A stretch of DNA of 64,000 nucleotides, from positions 11,229,996 to 11,293,995 of the forward strand of contig OX422184.1 in assembly GCA_949130485.1 (NCBI GenBank), read 5' to 3'. The notes under the pieces are model-generated. The model searched no databases, was not told where the DNA came from, and saw only the letters and a list, made by a program, of their open reading frames with translations. The first letter of the stretch is position 1. The number at the start of each line of letters is the position of its first letter. Made by a program: the position numbers and the translations under genes. This document shows, one piece after another, positions 45,249-56,834 of the stretch. This stretch comes from Agelas oroides (lineage: Eukaryota; Porifera; Demospongiae; Agelasida; Agelasidae).

Positions 45249-48200
45249 CTGGTGTCAGATGTGGGATGTCGTCTGACAGTGAAGGAGAAGGGCTGCATAC
45301 AGAACCCACTCGCTTCGTCCGTGTGAGCCTCCGCCCTCCACCGAGATATACTGCATCAGCTGATTTGGACCTATGGCTGAAGCGGTTCGACCTTTATGTG
45401 CGGCAGACTGGAATACCTGAGGACCAGTGGGCGGCGGAGCTGCTTCCACTTCTGGATGATACAGTCTTCCGAATCATACTGCAACTCGGTTTAGCGGAGT
45501 CGACGGACTTCAACATCATTACAGAAAGCCTCAAACAACAGTTTTCACCAAAGGGAAACGAGTTGGAGTGGTAACGTCGGCTGCAGACCCGTAGGCAACA
45601 ACCAGGAGAACAGCTGGTGCAATATGCTGGAGCGTTAAGGGTGCTGGCAGACAAAGCATACACGAACTGGACAGCAGATCAACGGGGTGAAGTACTCAGA
45701 AATCACTTCATTGAAGGAGTATCGTCACCCTCTGTACAGCTCAGGCTGATGCGCGAGATGCCGGTTACGCTTGATGCCGCTCTTAGCCTCGCTGTCCAGC
45801 AGCAGTCGGTGGAGATGGCGCGACAGCGCCTGTACAAGGAGATTCACCGAGGAGATGCCGCGGCTATGGCTCTACAGCAACGCGGCGAGGAAGAGGGAAC
45901 GCAAGCTGATCCAGCCGCTTCAAACGCAATGTCGCGGGAGCGAGCTTGTGGAACTTGTGATCCTAGATTTGATGAACTGTCAAAAGAGTTACGCCGCCTC
46001 TCTTCTGAGTTAGCCCAATTTCGGAGCGATCGAAGCCGAGGTGAACGGCAGCGGCGGCAGGATCAGCGAGGGAAGAGTGGTCCAACATGCTGGAAGTGTG
46101 GCAAGCGTGGTCATGTTCGTCGGAACTGCCCTCACTCTCAGACAGAAGGTCGCCCAGAAAGAAGTTACAGGTCAATCACTGCAACCAACAACTCTGCACT
46201 AATAGTTGATGGGGTTGTTGAAGGTCGACCTACTAAGATGTTAATTGATTCCGGGTCAGCTGTGACTATTCTATGCGAAGATGTCTGGAAAGCAGCCTGC
46301 ACCAAACCATGCGGCTTAGACACTCCTGGCCTACCGGTAGGGAGAAACTCTGGACCTCTTAGGGCAAACACCTGTCTCCCTGCAAGTTGCTGGTATGAAA
46401 GCTAATTACCCATGTTTGGTGACAAGTGAACTAACCCAAGAGTGTATCATTGGAGCAGACTTCCTGCTAGAGAACAAGTGGATCATTGACTTGCACAACC
46501 GGGCACTACTGGCCGGGGGACAGACTACACAGTTTCTAGTCCAGGGGAGCTCCGGATCCAGTCCGTCAATCTGTCATATCTTCTTTCCAGAAGCTACTGT
46601 ACTGCCAGGAAACTCAGAAGTGCAATTTCCCCTCTCCCTATCCACAGTTGCTGATCAGGGTATGGCTATTTTGGAGCCTGCTCCAAAGTTAGTTGAAAAA
46701 CATGGTGTTCTAATTGCACTTGACAAGATGCTGAAAAACGGAATCACTGGTCCTCACCAATTGTCCTGGTGAAGAAAAAAGATGGCACCACAAGATTATG
46801 CATTGATTTCAGGAAAGTGAATGATCTCACCAAAAAGGATGACACATTGGACACTCTGGGTGGAGCCCAATGGTTCTCAACACTCGATCTTGCAAGCGGT
46901 TATTGTCAGGTGGAATTTGACCCATTTGACAGAGAGAAAACAGCCTTTGCCACTCCTGATGCTCTCTACCAATTTCGTGTTATGCCCTTTGGGCTATGTA
47001 ATGCACCGGGAACATTTCAACGTCTGATGGAACATGTCCTGCGAGGCCTTCACTGGTCTACCTGTCTGGTCTACCTAGATGACTGTTATTGTTTTTAGCA
47101 CGACAGTTGAAGAGCACCTGACTAGACTTGCTGAGGTGCTCACTAGGCTGCAGCAGGCTGGATTAAAAGTGAAACCATGCAAATGTCATTTGATGAAGAA
47201 AAGTGTGCATTATTTAGGGCATGTGGTGTCTAGTGAAGGGGTTGAGACAGATCCGGCGAAAATCCAGTGCATTGCAGATTGGATGACTCCCTCAAATGCA
47301 AAAGAGCTGAAGCAATTCCTGGGCTTAGCTTCATACTACCGGAGGTTTGTCAGAGGGTTTGCAAAGATAGCCTCACCCCTTCATCATCTCTCTGAAAAGA
47401 AGAAAGCCTGGGCTTGGACAGATGAGTGTGAGCAAGCTTTCAAGTTGTTGAAGCACCACTTGATTTCTGCTCCAATTCTGAGGCTCACAAACTTCAGCCA
47501 GGATTTCATCCTTGACGTAGATGCCAGTGAAGATGGCCTAGGAGCTGTTCTATAACAACTTGATGGTTATGAGCAGGTGGTAGCCTATGCGAGTAGAGCA
47601 CTGACAAAAGCTGAGAAAAACCATTGTGAAACTAGAAAAGAGCTGCTTGCATTGGTTTGAGGAGTGTGCCACTTTCGTCCTTACCTGTTTGGTCATATGT
47701 TCATCACCAGAACAGACCACAACTCTCTCAAGTGGCTTCACAACTTCCGGGACCCTGAAGGACAAGTTGCCCGCTGGCTGGAAATACTAGCTGAATACAA
47801 TTTTCAAGTGATACACTGACCAGGCTCAAAACACTCCAATGCGGATGCACTTTCCCAACTACCCTGCCGACAGTGTGGTTACAGACAACCAGATGACGAG
47901 GAGACAGCTACCAGTACACACCTTGAGAAGGACGAAGACATAGCAGAAGTGTCAACAATATCACCAAGTGATTCCTGGGCCTCACGTTGGAGTGTGGAGG
48001 AGTTAAAGTCCTCACAGGCTGCTGATACCGCTCTCAACCAGATGATCACCTGGCTCTCTTCAAAGTCTGTGCCATACCGCGTCCTGAAAGATAGTAGTAT
48101 TCAACTACAATCCTTGTGGACACAACAGCATTATTTGCTGCTGAAAGATGGAATTCTCTATCGTCGTTGGGAAGATGTCCCTGGTAAGGGACTTCACAAG

Positions 48201-49608
48201 GGACTGCAACTTGTCCTCCCACAGCAGTTGGTAACAGAGGTACTGACCAAGCTGCATGATGCTACTACAGGTGGCCACCTGGGAGCAAAGAAAACACCCG
48301 AAAGAGTGCGCACCAGATTCTACTGGGTTGGCCAGAGACGAGATGTCGAAGAGTGGTGCAAAACTTGCCAGATATGTGCAGCCAGGAAATCTGAACCAAA
48401 GAAGTGCAAAGCTCCCTTGCAAATTGAGCCAGCCAAGTACCCACTTGAACGGATCGCAATGGATATCCTGGGCCCATTACCAGAAACAGAACATGGAAAT
48501 AAATACATCCTGGTAATTGGTGATTATTTCACCAAATGGAAGGAGGCGTACCCCATGAGAAACATGGAAGCTACAACTGTTGCCAACATCCTGGTCCACG
48601 AGTTCATTTCCCGCTTTGGTGCTCCCAAATACCTGCACACGGACCAGGGTCGAAATTTTGAATCCGGGTTTATTAAAGAGAGCTGCTCACTTCTGGATAT
48701 CAAGAAGACCAGAACCAGCCCTTACCATCCTCAGTCTGATGGAAATATTTAACAGAACCCTACTAAACATGCTCAGTACAGCAGTTGACAAAGATCAAAG
48801 AACTTGGGATCTACAACTGCCAATGCTAATGCTGGCCTATAGGACCAGTATATAGGAGACAACTGCAGCAACCCCCTTTTCTCTCATGTTTGGGCGCTCT
48901 GCTCAACTATCAATTGATCTTGAATTCATTCTCCCAGTAGTGACTTACAATAGTCTCAGTCAGTGCCAGAAGCAGTTGCGTGAGCAACTCCAACAATCGT
49001 ATAACATGGTTCGTCAGCACACGCTAAAGGAACAAAACCGGCATAAAGATCTTTATGACCAACATGCACATGGTGCCATGTATGATGTTGGAGACAGAGT
49101 ATGGCTGCATTGTCCTGCTGTACCAAAAGGCCACTGCTGAAAGTTTCATCGGCCCTGGCAGGGGCCATTCACTATTGTGAAAGTCATCAACAGCACTGTA
49201 TATCGTATTGAAAGTAACACGTCACCCCGCAAACGATTAGTTGTGCATTATAATCGCCTGAAGCCATACTATCCTCCCTTTAACAAAGACCTATTTGGAA
49301 GCAGCCCAGTTCCAACACAGAAGGAATCAGTCCATACTTCTAATCAGAATCACCAACAAGATGAAAATGCTGATCAACAGAATGAAAAGGCTGTGTCAGA
49401 CACCACACCTCAGGCTACAGAACCAGCAGTACCTCAACAAAATCTACAACCCAGTGTCTCAACCTCCCCAGCACCAGACCCACCCCTTCGATGATCCAGC
49501 CGGAGACGACATCCTCCAGACCGATATGGAACAGTCATCAGTTATCCAGACTGTTATTCCTCTGACTCCGACACTTGATGCAAGGATGCATCAAACTAGG
49601 AGGAGTAG

Positions 49609-49880
49609 TGTAACAAGTGAGCAATGTACAGACAATAAACACAATGTCATGTATTCAATAACTGATGTCAGACTGTCTGTCCCTATCAACTTGTTCTGTA
49701 CCTGACTTACCTGTTCTTGTAAACAGCTCTTACCTGTTTTTGTAACAGCACTTACCAGTCTTACCATATGTGCCTATATAAGTGATCACCCTCTTCTCTG
49801 AAATGAGCATTATGATTCAGTGAAGTTCATTGCTGTATGCTGATCGCGCAAGACAAAGAGGGCAGTCGGGAAGCGTTACA
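49609..49880 (+). repeat. 3' LTR of the Gypsy fossil
   Basis: 272 bp, matches the 5' LTR with a handful of differences and one small length change. Confidence 0.92.
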
Positions 49881-50089
49881 TCAGTTAATATCCAAAGCAT
49901 GTTGTGTAGTACTGGAAATTGCAGATTTCGTGATGATTTGTGTGATAGTTGTAGTTTTATCATTTTTTTTTTGGTTCTAATTTATGCAGATGTCCAGGGC
50001 CACTACTGATGAAGACTTAGATGTGATACGTGAGGTGTTTATCCACCTCTCTAATATTGGCTCCTTGCAGTTGTTGACTGTGAGTAGAT

Positions 50090-51160
50090 ATTAAATTCAT
50101 AGCTGAACTTGCTTAACTCATTGCACACCAAAGAATTTTGGTTATTAAAGCAGCGTTTTTATGTCTTATAGTCACAGTAGACTGGCAAGCAAGCAGACAG
50201 GCATACCAACTAGGATGCAAGGAATGCCTGTGCAGTGGATTTGTGTAGATACTGTGTATATGTGACCCGCTAAGCGAAAACCGGGCACGTCGCGCATTTT
50301 ATGAAAATCGAGATAAGACCGGAAATCGGCGCGGTATACCAATGTGTAATTGTGCGGCAGGAATAAAAAAGCGATCGGTTGCTTGGTTCCCGAGCTACAG
50401 AGCGAAATGCGTAGCAGATGCGGAACGCTACTTTTCGAGAAAATGCAATGTTTTAATGTTTTGCTACAGTAAATTTTAATGTCTCCCTATACTATCGTGT
50501 TACGTAAATTTACACGTGTTCTTGTAAAAAAAAAGCAGGTTGAAGTCGGCAAAGACAGTCGTCGGGAAAGACAGCGGTTATAAAAGCGGGGGCTTACATT
50601 GTGTCTATGGACAGAAAGACAGCCGTATCATATCAGGAAGTTTAGGGAAATTTGCTATTGTCACTTACACTTAGTGTGAAGTGGACTGTTAGCACATAGC
50701 ATGGCAAGAAGTAATAGGGAAATGCTTCAGAAAATACTCCTAAAACCTTCTATCTTTCTCTCAGGTAAGTAAAACACCTTTTCCAGGAGTGCAGAAACAA
50801 GATTATTCATTTTCAAAGCAGTTTACACAAGTAGGACATCTGTAGAATCAGATTTACATGCGTCAAAATGGGCTACAAGTGGAAGACCTTCAATAGAACC
50901 CCATACTTTTTTTATGGAGGGGCGTTCACACTTTTGACAGTGACATCATTGAGGGGACTTCCCTTCTGAACGCGCGCTATTATTGTCTTTTCCAGGGTTT
51001 CACGTGAAAAGGAAGTGTCTAAGGACTGTTTAGATACCAGTTTTCTGTCTTTTGGTGGAGTTTTAGATGCGTCAATTTTGATTAGTAGTAAACTGAGGTC
51101 AAAGTGTGGCAACTTGCAACTGTCTTTTTGAAGACACTGATCTACTGCAATACGACTAGT
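50090..51160. other. No domain recognised; possible upstream exon
   Basis: A short frame MARSNREMLQKILLKPSIFL at 50701 ends at GTAAGT (about 50765) and could be a 5' exon of the next gene or of an unknown one. The phrase GTGACCCGCTAAGCGAAAAC at 50263 may be a transposon end, with no partner found in the window. Confidence 0.35.
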
Positions 51161-51162
51161 TC

Positions 51163-54136
51163 ATGATGGCTGAAAGTGCAACACCTACGGCGGCCTCTGG
51201 AGGTGGCAAAACAAGTTCAGGAGCAACCAAGACCGCCCAGATAAAGCAGTGAGTGGGCTGTTATGATACATCTGGGGAGCCACAACCCCTTCCCTTACTG
51301 GCCTTAGTGTTTATCATTATCTGTTATCACCTATGAGGCTTAAATTGTGATTTATCAGGCTTAAATTATGAGTTAGTGTGGACCCAGGGAATCTACGTGT
51401 TAGTGTACAACAGCTGGATGTCGCCTGTTAAAGCATTTTTGACCAGAATCAAGATCTTTGAGCATATTAGAAAAGTATGCTTGATTGCTTGATAGTTGCT
51501 TTCAAAGTGATAGTTTTGTATTTTTGGGGTCAGTTTGGTGACTCTTAATATAGACCATTTTGATTCTGGTTGCAAACAATAGAGATGGAAATTAATGTAC
51601 AGGTATTTATAGTTTATCACCTTTAAACATACAGGAGAGTGTTGTATGAGCTATACACTGCTGAGGGAAAGATGCCCTCTGCCCATGATGTTCTAACCCT
51701 TCGGAAATGGACCAAAGCTGTTGCAACAGAAAGTGGAATCAAGCTCCGGACAACACATTCCATGATGTATAGAATCTGGAAACGTACAACAAGAGTAGTT
51801 GCCGAATTTAAGCGCCTAAGACATGGTCGGCAACAAGCAGAATATCTTGAGCGCAACTGGAACTTGACGCTGAAGCTGGGTGATATCCAAACTGCAAAGG
51901 ATGTTGCATTGGAAGAAAAAGTTTCCACTGTTTTGGAGAAGAACAAGGCCTTGAAAAAGGAGAAGATACAATTGGAGAAGGAGAACAGTCAGTTGAAGCA
52001 GTCAAGAGAGAAGCTGAGTAGAAATGTTCAGAGGTTATCAAAGCAGATGCAGAAAGCCAGAGCTGACGGTTACCAGCCATCCCGTGGCCACAGTCGTGTG
52101 AAGTCCCCAAGCAAGTGCACTGCACGTCACCAGAGAAATCTCAAGAGGAAAAGACTAGATAGCTGTAGTGAGTCCCTGTCGTGGTTGGAAGCAGAAGGTT
52201 ACACTGCCACAAGAGTCGAAATTCGCAATGATAAGACGGGTGAGACAGAGTTATTGCAGCTTGATCCCAACAGCCTGCTGGACACAGATGAAACCATATC
52301 AGAAGAGCAGGCGAACATTGTGAATATGCTTTTGTATGTCAAGGATAGACACAATGTGTCAGGGGATGCCTACCATGAAATGGCTCAGCTGTGTAAAGCC
52401 ATGCCTCGACATTACAAGTTGAAACAACGCATCACGGAGCTCAACAGGCTTTGGAACATCCAACCTACTCCAGAAGGCACCTGTGGAGTCCAGCAGTCCC
52501 TTGAAGAGCGATTGAAGTACTGCCTTCAACATTTGGTAAGCTACATTTCTTTTCTTGCATAGCTGTGTAAAGTAGCACAGTTTGGTTATATATGGAGTTT
52601 GCACTGGCACCTTTTCCAGTTAATGCCTACTGTTAATGATTATAGTATATACCAGCTAGACCATTCTTTTCAGGAGTGAGTTAGGTCTGGGGACGGGGCT
52701 ACTGTAACATACTCTATAAGTTATATGTTTCTTTGCAACAACAGATCTATTCTGGTTCGAATCCTAATGCCGAATTCCTGAGGGACAAGAAAGTGCGTGT
52801 GAAGCTGACAGGTGATGGGACAAGAATAGGCAAACACCTTCATGTGGTCAATTTTGGATTCACACTGCTAGATGAGGGTGATAAAGCTTATAGTCCAGCA
52901 GGCAACCACTGTTTGGCTATCTTCAAGGAGCCTGAGTCCTACCAATCGCTGAAGAACTGCCTCAAGGATATCATCAGTGAGGTAAATGCCTTGTCAACTG
53001 TCATGGTCAATGGTGTCACATTTGAAATTGTGTACTACCTGGGAGGTGATTGGAAGTTCTTGGCAATAGCAACAGGCATTGACAGTGCTTCTTCAACGTT
53101 TGCCTGCATTTGGTGCAAATGTCCAGCCCTTGATCGTCATAGCTCCACGCAGCGGTGGTCAATGCTTGATCCAAACCATGGGGCTCGTACTGTCGAAGAG
53201 AATATTGCTCTTGCTGGGTCACGTTCAAAGCAAAAATACGTTTCTAATGTGCCACTATTCACAAATATCCCACTTACTCGTGTTGTTGTCGACAATCTGC
53301 ACATGTTCCTGCGAGTTGCAGATACGCTCATTGACTTGCTTATCCATGACCTTCGACAGCTTGACAACGTCAATAAGAGTATGAAGGTACAGAATCTCGA
53401 GGGCTTAACACACTTAAGTACCTTCCAGCATATTGTGCAATCCATGGGAATTCCTGGGTACATGTTCTGGATTGGAAGAGAATCAAAAAAGCTTAAGTGG
53501 AGGACATTAACTGGCCCCGAAAAGTTGATCGTGTTTCGCAACATCAACATCCCAGAAATGTTTCCAGAGGTTGAAAATGGAGATGCAATTCAGAGTTTGT
53601 GGAAAGAACTCCTTGACATCAACCAGCTTTTATCAACCAGACCAGAAGACGTAACACCTTATACCAGTTGCGAGTTTGAAACACGCTCAAAGGCATTTGT
53701 CGACAAATTTGTTGAAATTTTCCCAGCAAAATTTGTCACACCGTACATGCATTGTATGATGATGCACGTTAGTGAATTCATGACGCTACATGGTGCAATT
53801 ATACCATTTACTCAGCAAGGCCTCGAGAAATATAATGACTTGATGACAAAAGACTACTTTCGATCCACCTCTCACCGGGGAGAGCAATGCTTGAAGCAAA
53901 TCATACAGAAACAAAATAGAATCGAACATCTTGAAAACATGGGAGTGAAACGACAAAAGAAACATGAAGTAACCTGCAGCAACTGCAAAGTGCAAGGACA
54001 CAATAAATGGACCTGCCAGGCATCCTGTGCCCATTGTGGTGAGAAGCCTTTCCAGAGCCATCTAGTCTCTGTGGGTTCTAAGAAAGTTCCAAAGTGTCAA
54101 TCAGAAAATGCCGAATCATACAGTGTAGCATATTGA
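51163..54136 (+). CDS. RAG1-core-like DDE transposase, three exons, apparently intact
   Basis: Exons 51163-51248, 51635-52535 and 52745-54136 have consensus GT-AG borders and join in phase into 792 residues without stops. Residues 1-28 are Ala/Ser/Thr-rich. About 30-110 is basic, and about 110-170 is a Lys/Glu coiled coil (LEKENSQLKQSREKLSRNVQ). From 330 a catalytic core: D353 in KLTGDGTRIG, D431 in YLGGDWKFLA, C450 and C453 in ACIWCKC, then RTVEENI, VVVDNLHMFLRVADTL, H665 and H670 in MHCMMMHVSEFM, and E690 in QQGLEKYN. In vertebrate RAG1 the second D to CxxC gap is 19, the His pair is HxxxxH, and E lies 20 after the second His. All three spacings are identical here. A CX2CX3GHX4C knuckle (CSNCKVQGHNKWTC) follows near 725, like the C-terminal knuckle I recall for RAG1-like transposases. 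Likely a transposon enzyme; Transib or CMC kin are alternatives. RAG2 and RSS-like ends were not found. Confidence 0.75.
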
Positions 54137-54225
54137 CTTTGACTTTGTTAAGCTTTACTATATATAACGATCATCGGTAAATGCCGAATCATACAGTGTA
54201 ATATATTGACTTTGACTTGATGATA
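54095..54225. repeat. Direct duplication of the gene's 3' end
   Basis: The last coding bases and stop (AATGCCGAATCATACAGTGT and ATTGACTTTGACTT) recur about 70 bp downstream with two or three changes. A small tandem duplication at the junction with the satellite. Confidence 0.8.
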
Positions 54226-54249
54226 ATGATACTAAATTTGCCCACTCTT

Positions 54250-55655
54250 AGAAACATTGTTTATCCCCATCCCATTTCAACCCCACCTTCACCGCACACC
54301 TAATCCAAGATTAAATTTAGACTGTTGATGTTGAATGGAGTCTAATGATACTAAATTTGCCCCCTCTTGGTTCATTTTCATCTCCCATGTTTGAAAAAGC
54401 TATGGGTATCTAGTGTTCGGTGAGGTGAAACATTGTTTATCCCCATCCCATTTCAACCCCACCTTCACCGCACACCTAATCCAAGATTAAATTTAGACTG
54501 TTGATGTTGAATGGAGTCTAATGATACTAAATTTGCCCCCTCTTGGTTCATTTTCATCTCCCATGTTTGAAAAAGCTATGGGTATCTAGTGTTCGGTGAG
54601 GTGAAACATTGTTTATCCCCATCCCATTTCAACCCCACCTTCACCGCACACCTAATCCAAGATTAAATTTAGACTGTTGATGTTGAATGGAGTCTAATGA
54701 TACTAAATTTGCCCCCTCTTGGTTCATTTTCATCTCCCATGTTTGAAAAAGCTATGGGTATCTAGTGTTCGGTGAGGTGAAACATTGTTTATCCCCATCC
54801 CATTTCAACCCCACCTTCACCGCACACCTAATCCAAGATTAAATTTAGACTGTTGATGTTGAATGGAGTCTAATGATACTAAATTTGCCCCCTCTTGGTT
54901 CATTTTCATCTCCCATGTTTGAAAAAGCTATGGGTATCTAGTGTTCGGTGAGGTGAAACATTGTTTATCCCCATCCCATTTCAACCCCACCTTCACCGCA
55001 CACCTAATCCAAGATTAAATTTAGACTGTTGATGTTGAATGGAGTCTAATGATACTAAATTTGCCCCCTCTTGGTTCATTTTCATCTCCCATGTTTGAAA
55101 AAGCTATGGGTATCTAGTGTTCGGTGAGGTGAAACATTGTTTATCCCCATCCCATTTCAACCCCACCTTCACCGCACACCTAATCCAAGATTAAATTTAG
55201 ACTGTTGATGTTGAATGGAGTCTAATGATACTAAATTTGCCCCCTCTTGGTTCATTTTCATCTCCCATGTTTGAAAAAGCTATGGGTATCTAGTGTTCGG
55301 TGAGGTGAAACATTGTTTATCCCCATCCCATTTCAACCCCACCTTCACCGCACACCTAATCCAAGATTAAATTTAGACTGTTGATGTTGAATGGAGTCTA
55401 ATGATACTAAATTTGCCCCCTCTTGGTTCATTTTCATCTCCCATGTTTGAAAAAGCTATGGGTATCTAGTGTTCGGTGAGGTGAAACATTGTTTATCCCC
55501 ATCCCATTTCAACCCCACCTTCACCGCACACCTAATCCAAGATTAAATTTAGACTGTTGATGTTGAATGGAGTCTAATGATACTAAATTTGCCCCCTCTT
55601 GGTTCATTTTCATCTCCCATGTTTGAAAAAGCTATGGGTATCTAGTGTTCGGTGT
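54250..55655. repeat. 176-bp satellite, eight copies
   Basis: Period 176 bp measured from successive AAACATTGTTTATCCCCATC starts (54252, 54428, 54604, 54780 and so on). Copies 2-8 are essentially identical; copy 1 joins the flank through a shortened start (CCCACTCTTAG). The last ends in GTGTTCGGTG and is followed by unrelated DNA. Near-identity implies very recent expansion, ongoing homogenisation or an assembly effect. Confidence 0.95.
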
Positions 55656-55789
55656 TACTACGCTCCGCCCCTCGAGGGCTTCTGAATGAAACCTTACATA
55701 ATACTAGGGGAGGCCCTACTCTAACCACAGACCGGATACAAAGCTTGTTGCTAAGAGCCCACGGCTGTAATAAAGCTTAAGTGCATCCG

Positions 55790-55862
55790 TGACGCTTATA
55801 AGCGTCTATCGCGCTTTGACGTATTGACGCTTATAAGCGTCTATCGCGTATAATCGGTTAAG
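55790..55862. repeat. Paired palindromes GACGCTTATAAGCGTC
   Basis: The 16-bp palindrome followed by TATCGCG occurs twice, 32 bp apart, before CGGTTAAG. Resembles piggyBac-type subterminal palindromes. Confidence 0.55.
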
Positions 55863-55926
55863 CTTTCTGAAGTCTCTTGCATGCCTGTCCCACAGCATTG
55901 AAACAGACGCCCACACGGCTTCGAAT

Positions 55927-56480
55927 TCAACTGGGTTTGATCAATATTGTGAGAACTGTTCGAACTTTTCTTCCTTCAGTGTTTAATTCATCGTTAGGCA
56001 GGGCAGGCAGTACTCGACTACCGCCGGGAGTACACTGTGCAAGCACATCATCACCAAAAATGGCTTCTCGTGCCAGCTTGACAGCTAGTGTTCCAGCTTT
56101 GCTGTCACCTCGTTGCTTGGGGTGCTGCTTAATAACAAGAGCAGGTACCTGCAATTTTTCTTTGTTGATTGCTGACGATGGCAATGCGTTGCTGTCACTG
56201 GAATAGGTTTCGGTCTGGGATTAGATGCAGGACTGAAAACTGATGTACCTGGAGGCGTCAGAGGGGGCTGTAATACTTGAGGGCTATCCATTGGAGGTTG
56301 TTGATATGGCTGATGTGGCTGGGGAGACTGATACATCTGGACTGGAAAGTCTAGTAAGAATCACTTGTTGGTTGTCTTCAATCACTTGCTGCTTTGCTTC
56401 CATTGCCAGGACTTTGCTCTCCAACTCACGTACAGTGATCTCAAAAGCAACTATTCCTCACTTCAGAGCCCTCTGACCGA
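55927..56480 (-). pseudogene. BEN-domain gene fragment
   Basis: The minus strand from about 56150 reads QVPALVIKQHPKQRG then SKAGTLAVKLAREAIFGDDV and LAQCTPGGSRVLPALPNDEL NT-like text, which fits the first half of a BEN domain (a DNA- and protein-binding fold of transcriptional regulators). Upstream minus sequence holds a proline/glutamine-rich stretch (QPHQPYQQPPMDSPQ, about 56330-56240) and a coiled-coil piece VRELESKVLAMEAKQQVIED (about 56440-56370). The second half of the BEN domain is absent, and frames do not join cleanly, so I call it a fragment. It might be host or transposon-borne; BEN genes are often multi-copy in sponges. Confidence 0.5.
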
Positions 56481-56831
56481 GCTTGCAGCTAGAGCAAAAA
56501 AAGGAACTGCATCTGCACCAAAACAGACAAAACCATCTAAAGGTAAATGTCTGAGAGTATACCAGCTTCATCTACAACATCTATACTGTTCGATTGCAGA
56601 AAGTCTAGTAAGAATCACTTGTTGGTTGTCTTCAATCACTTGCTGCTTTGCTTCCATTGCCAGGACTTTGCTCTCCAACTCACGTACAGTGATCTCAAAA
56701 GCAACTATTCCTCACTTCAGAGCCCTCTGACTGAGCTCGCGGCTAGAGCAAAAAAAAGGAACTGCATCTGCACCAAAACAGACAAAGCCATCTAAAGGTA
56801 AATGTCTGAGAGTATACCAGCTTCATCTACA
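56345..56831. repeat. Tandem duplication of a 233-bp block with the coiled-coil piece
   Basis: 56345-56577 and 56599-56831 match almost exactly (offset 254 bp), from GAAAGTCTAGTAAGAATC to CAGCTTCATCTACA. The coil of the BEN gene is thus present twice. Confidence 0.9.
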
Positions 56832-56834
56832 AGG

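Larger units (their letters stand above)
44983..49880 (+). mobile_element. Ty3/Gypsy LTR retrotransposon (fossil, full-length layout)
   Basis: LTRs at both ends start TGTAAC and end GTTACA, flanked by the 5-bp duplication TCAGT (44978-44982, 49881-49885). Parts in order: gag with zinc knuckle CWKCGKRGHVRRNC (about 46090); protease with LIDSGSA (about 46240); reverse transcriptase with FSTLDLASGYCQV and YLDD (about 46870-47080); RNase H (about 47400-47860); integrase with HHCC-like zinc region and catalytic core (about 48230-48900); C-terminal tail to about 49490. A purine-rich tract precedes the right LTR, and a primer-binding-like TGGTGTCAG follows the left one. The layout is complete but the reading is broken, roughly half a dozen times. 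LTRs differ by about 3% by eye, so it is a relatively recent fossil. Confidence 0.92.
43430..50087 (+). pseudogene. Second HECT E3 ligase gene, decayed, split by a Gypsy element
   Basis: The piece 43435-43850 is acidic and Ser-rich, with EEQQLSAMFPEHPSSTISTV, a CUE-like helix pair (MFP...). At 44400-44510 the HECT N-lobe opens with MRVRFQGQPAVDTGGQ. At 44700-44935 comes ILGKMIAQALALEGIGFPYF then LEDVSPHVREVLLQ, ending at a GTAAAT donor. At 49988-50087, after TTATGCAG, one more exon reads MSRATTDEDLDVIREVFIHL and ends at GTGAGT. The Gypsy element (44983-49880) occupies the intron between the last two. Frame changes around 44330 and 44520 and the lack of a C-lobe with catalytic cysteine mark it as a pseudogene. 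It lies just upstream of, and in line with, the RAG1-like gene. Confidence 0.65.

Noticed and set aside
52752-52766. Perfect Pol III B-box-like GGTTCGAATCC
   Set aside because: It lies in coding sequence of the RAG1-like gene (SGSNPNAE), with no A-box or tRNA fold upstream.
51623-53550. Minus-strand frames opposite the RAG1-like exons
   Set aside because: Shadows; the plus strand has the conserved residues and splice sites.
54250-55655. 176-bp repeats considered as a repeat-protein gene
   Set aside because: Stops in all frames within each unit; satellite DNA fits better.
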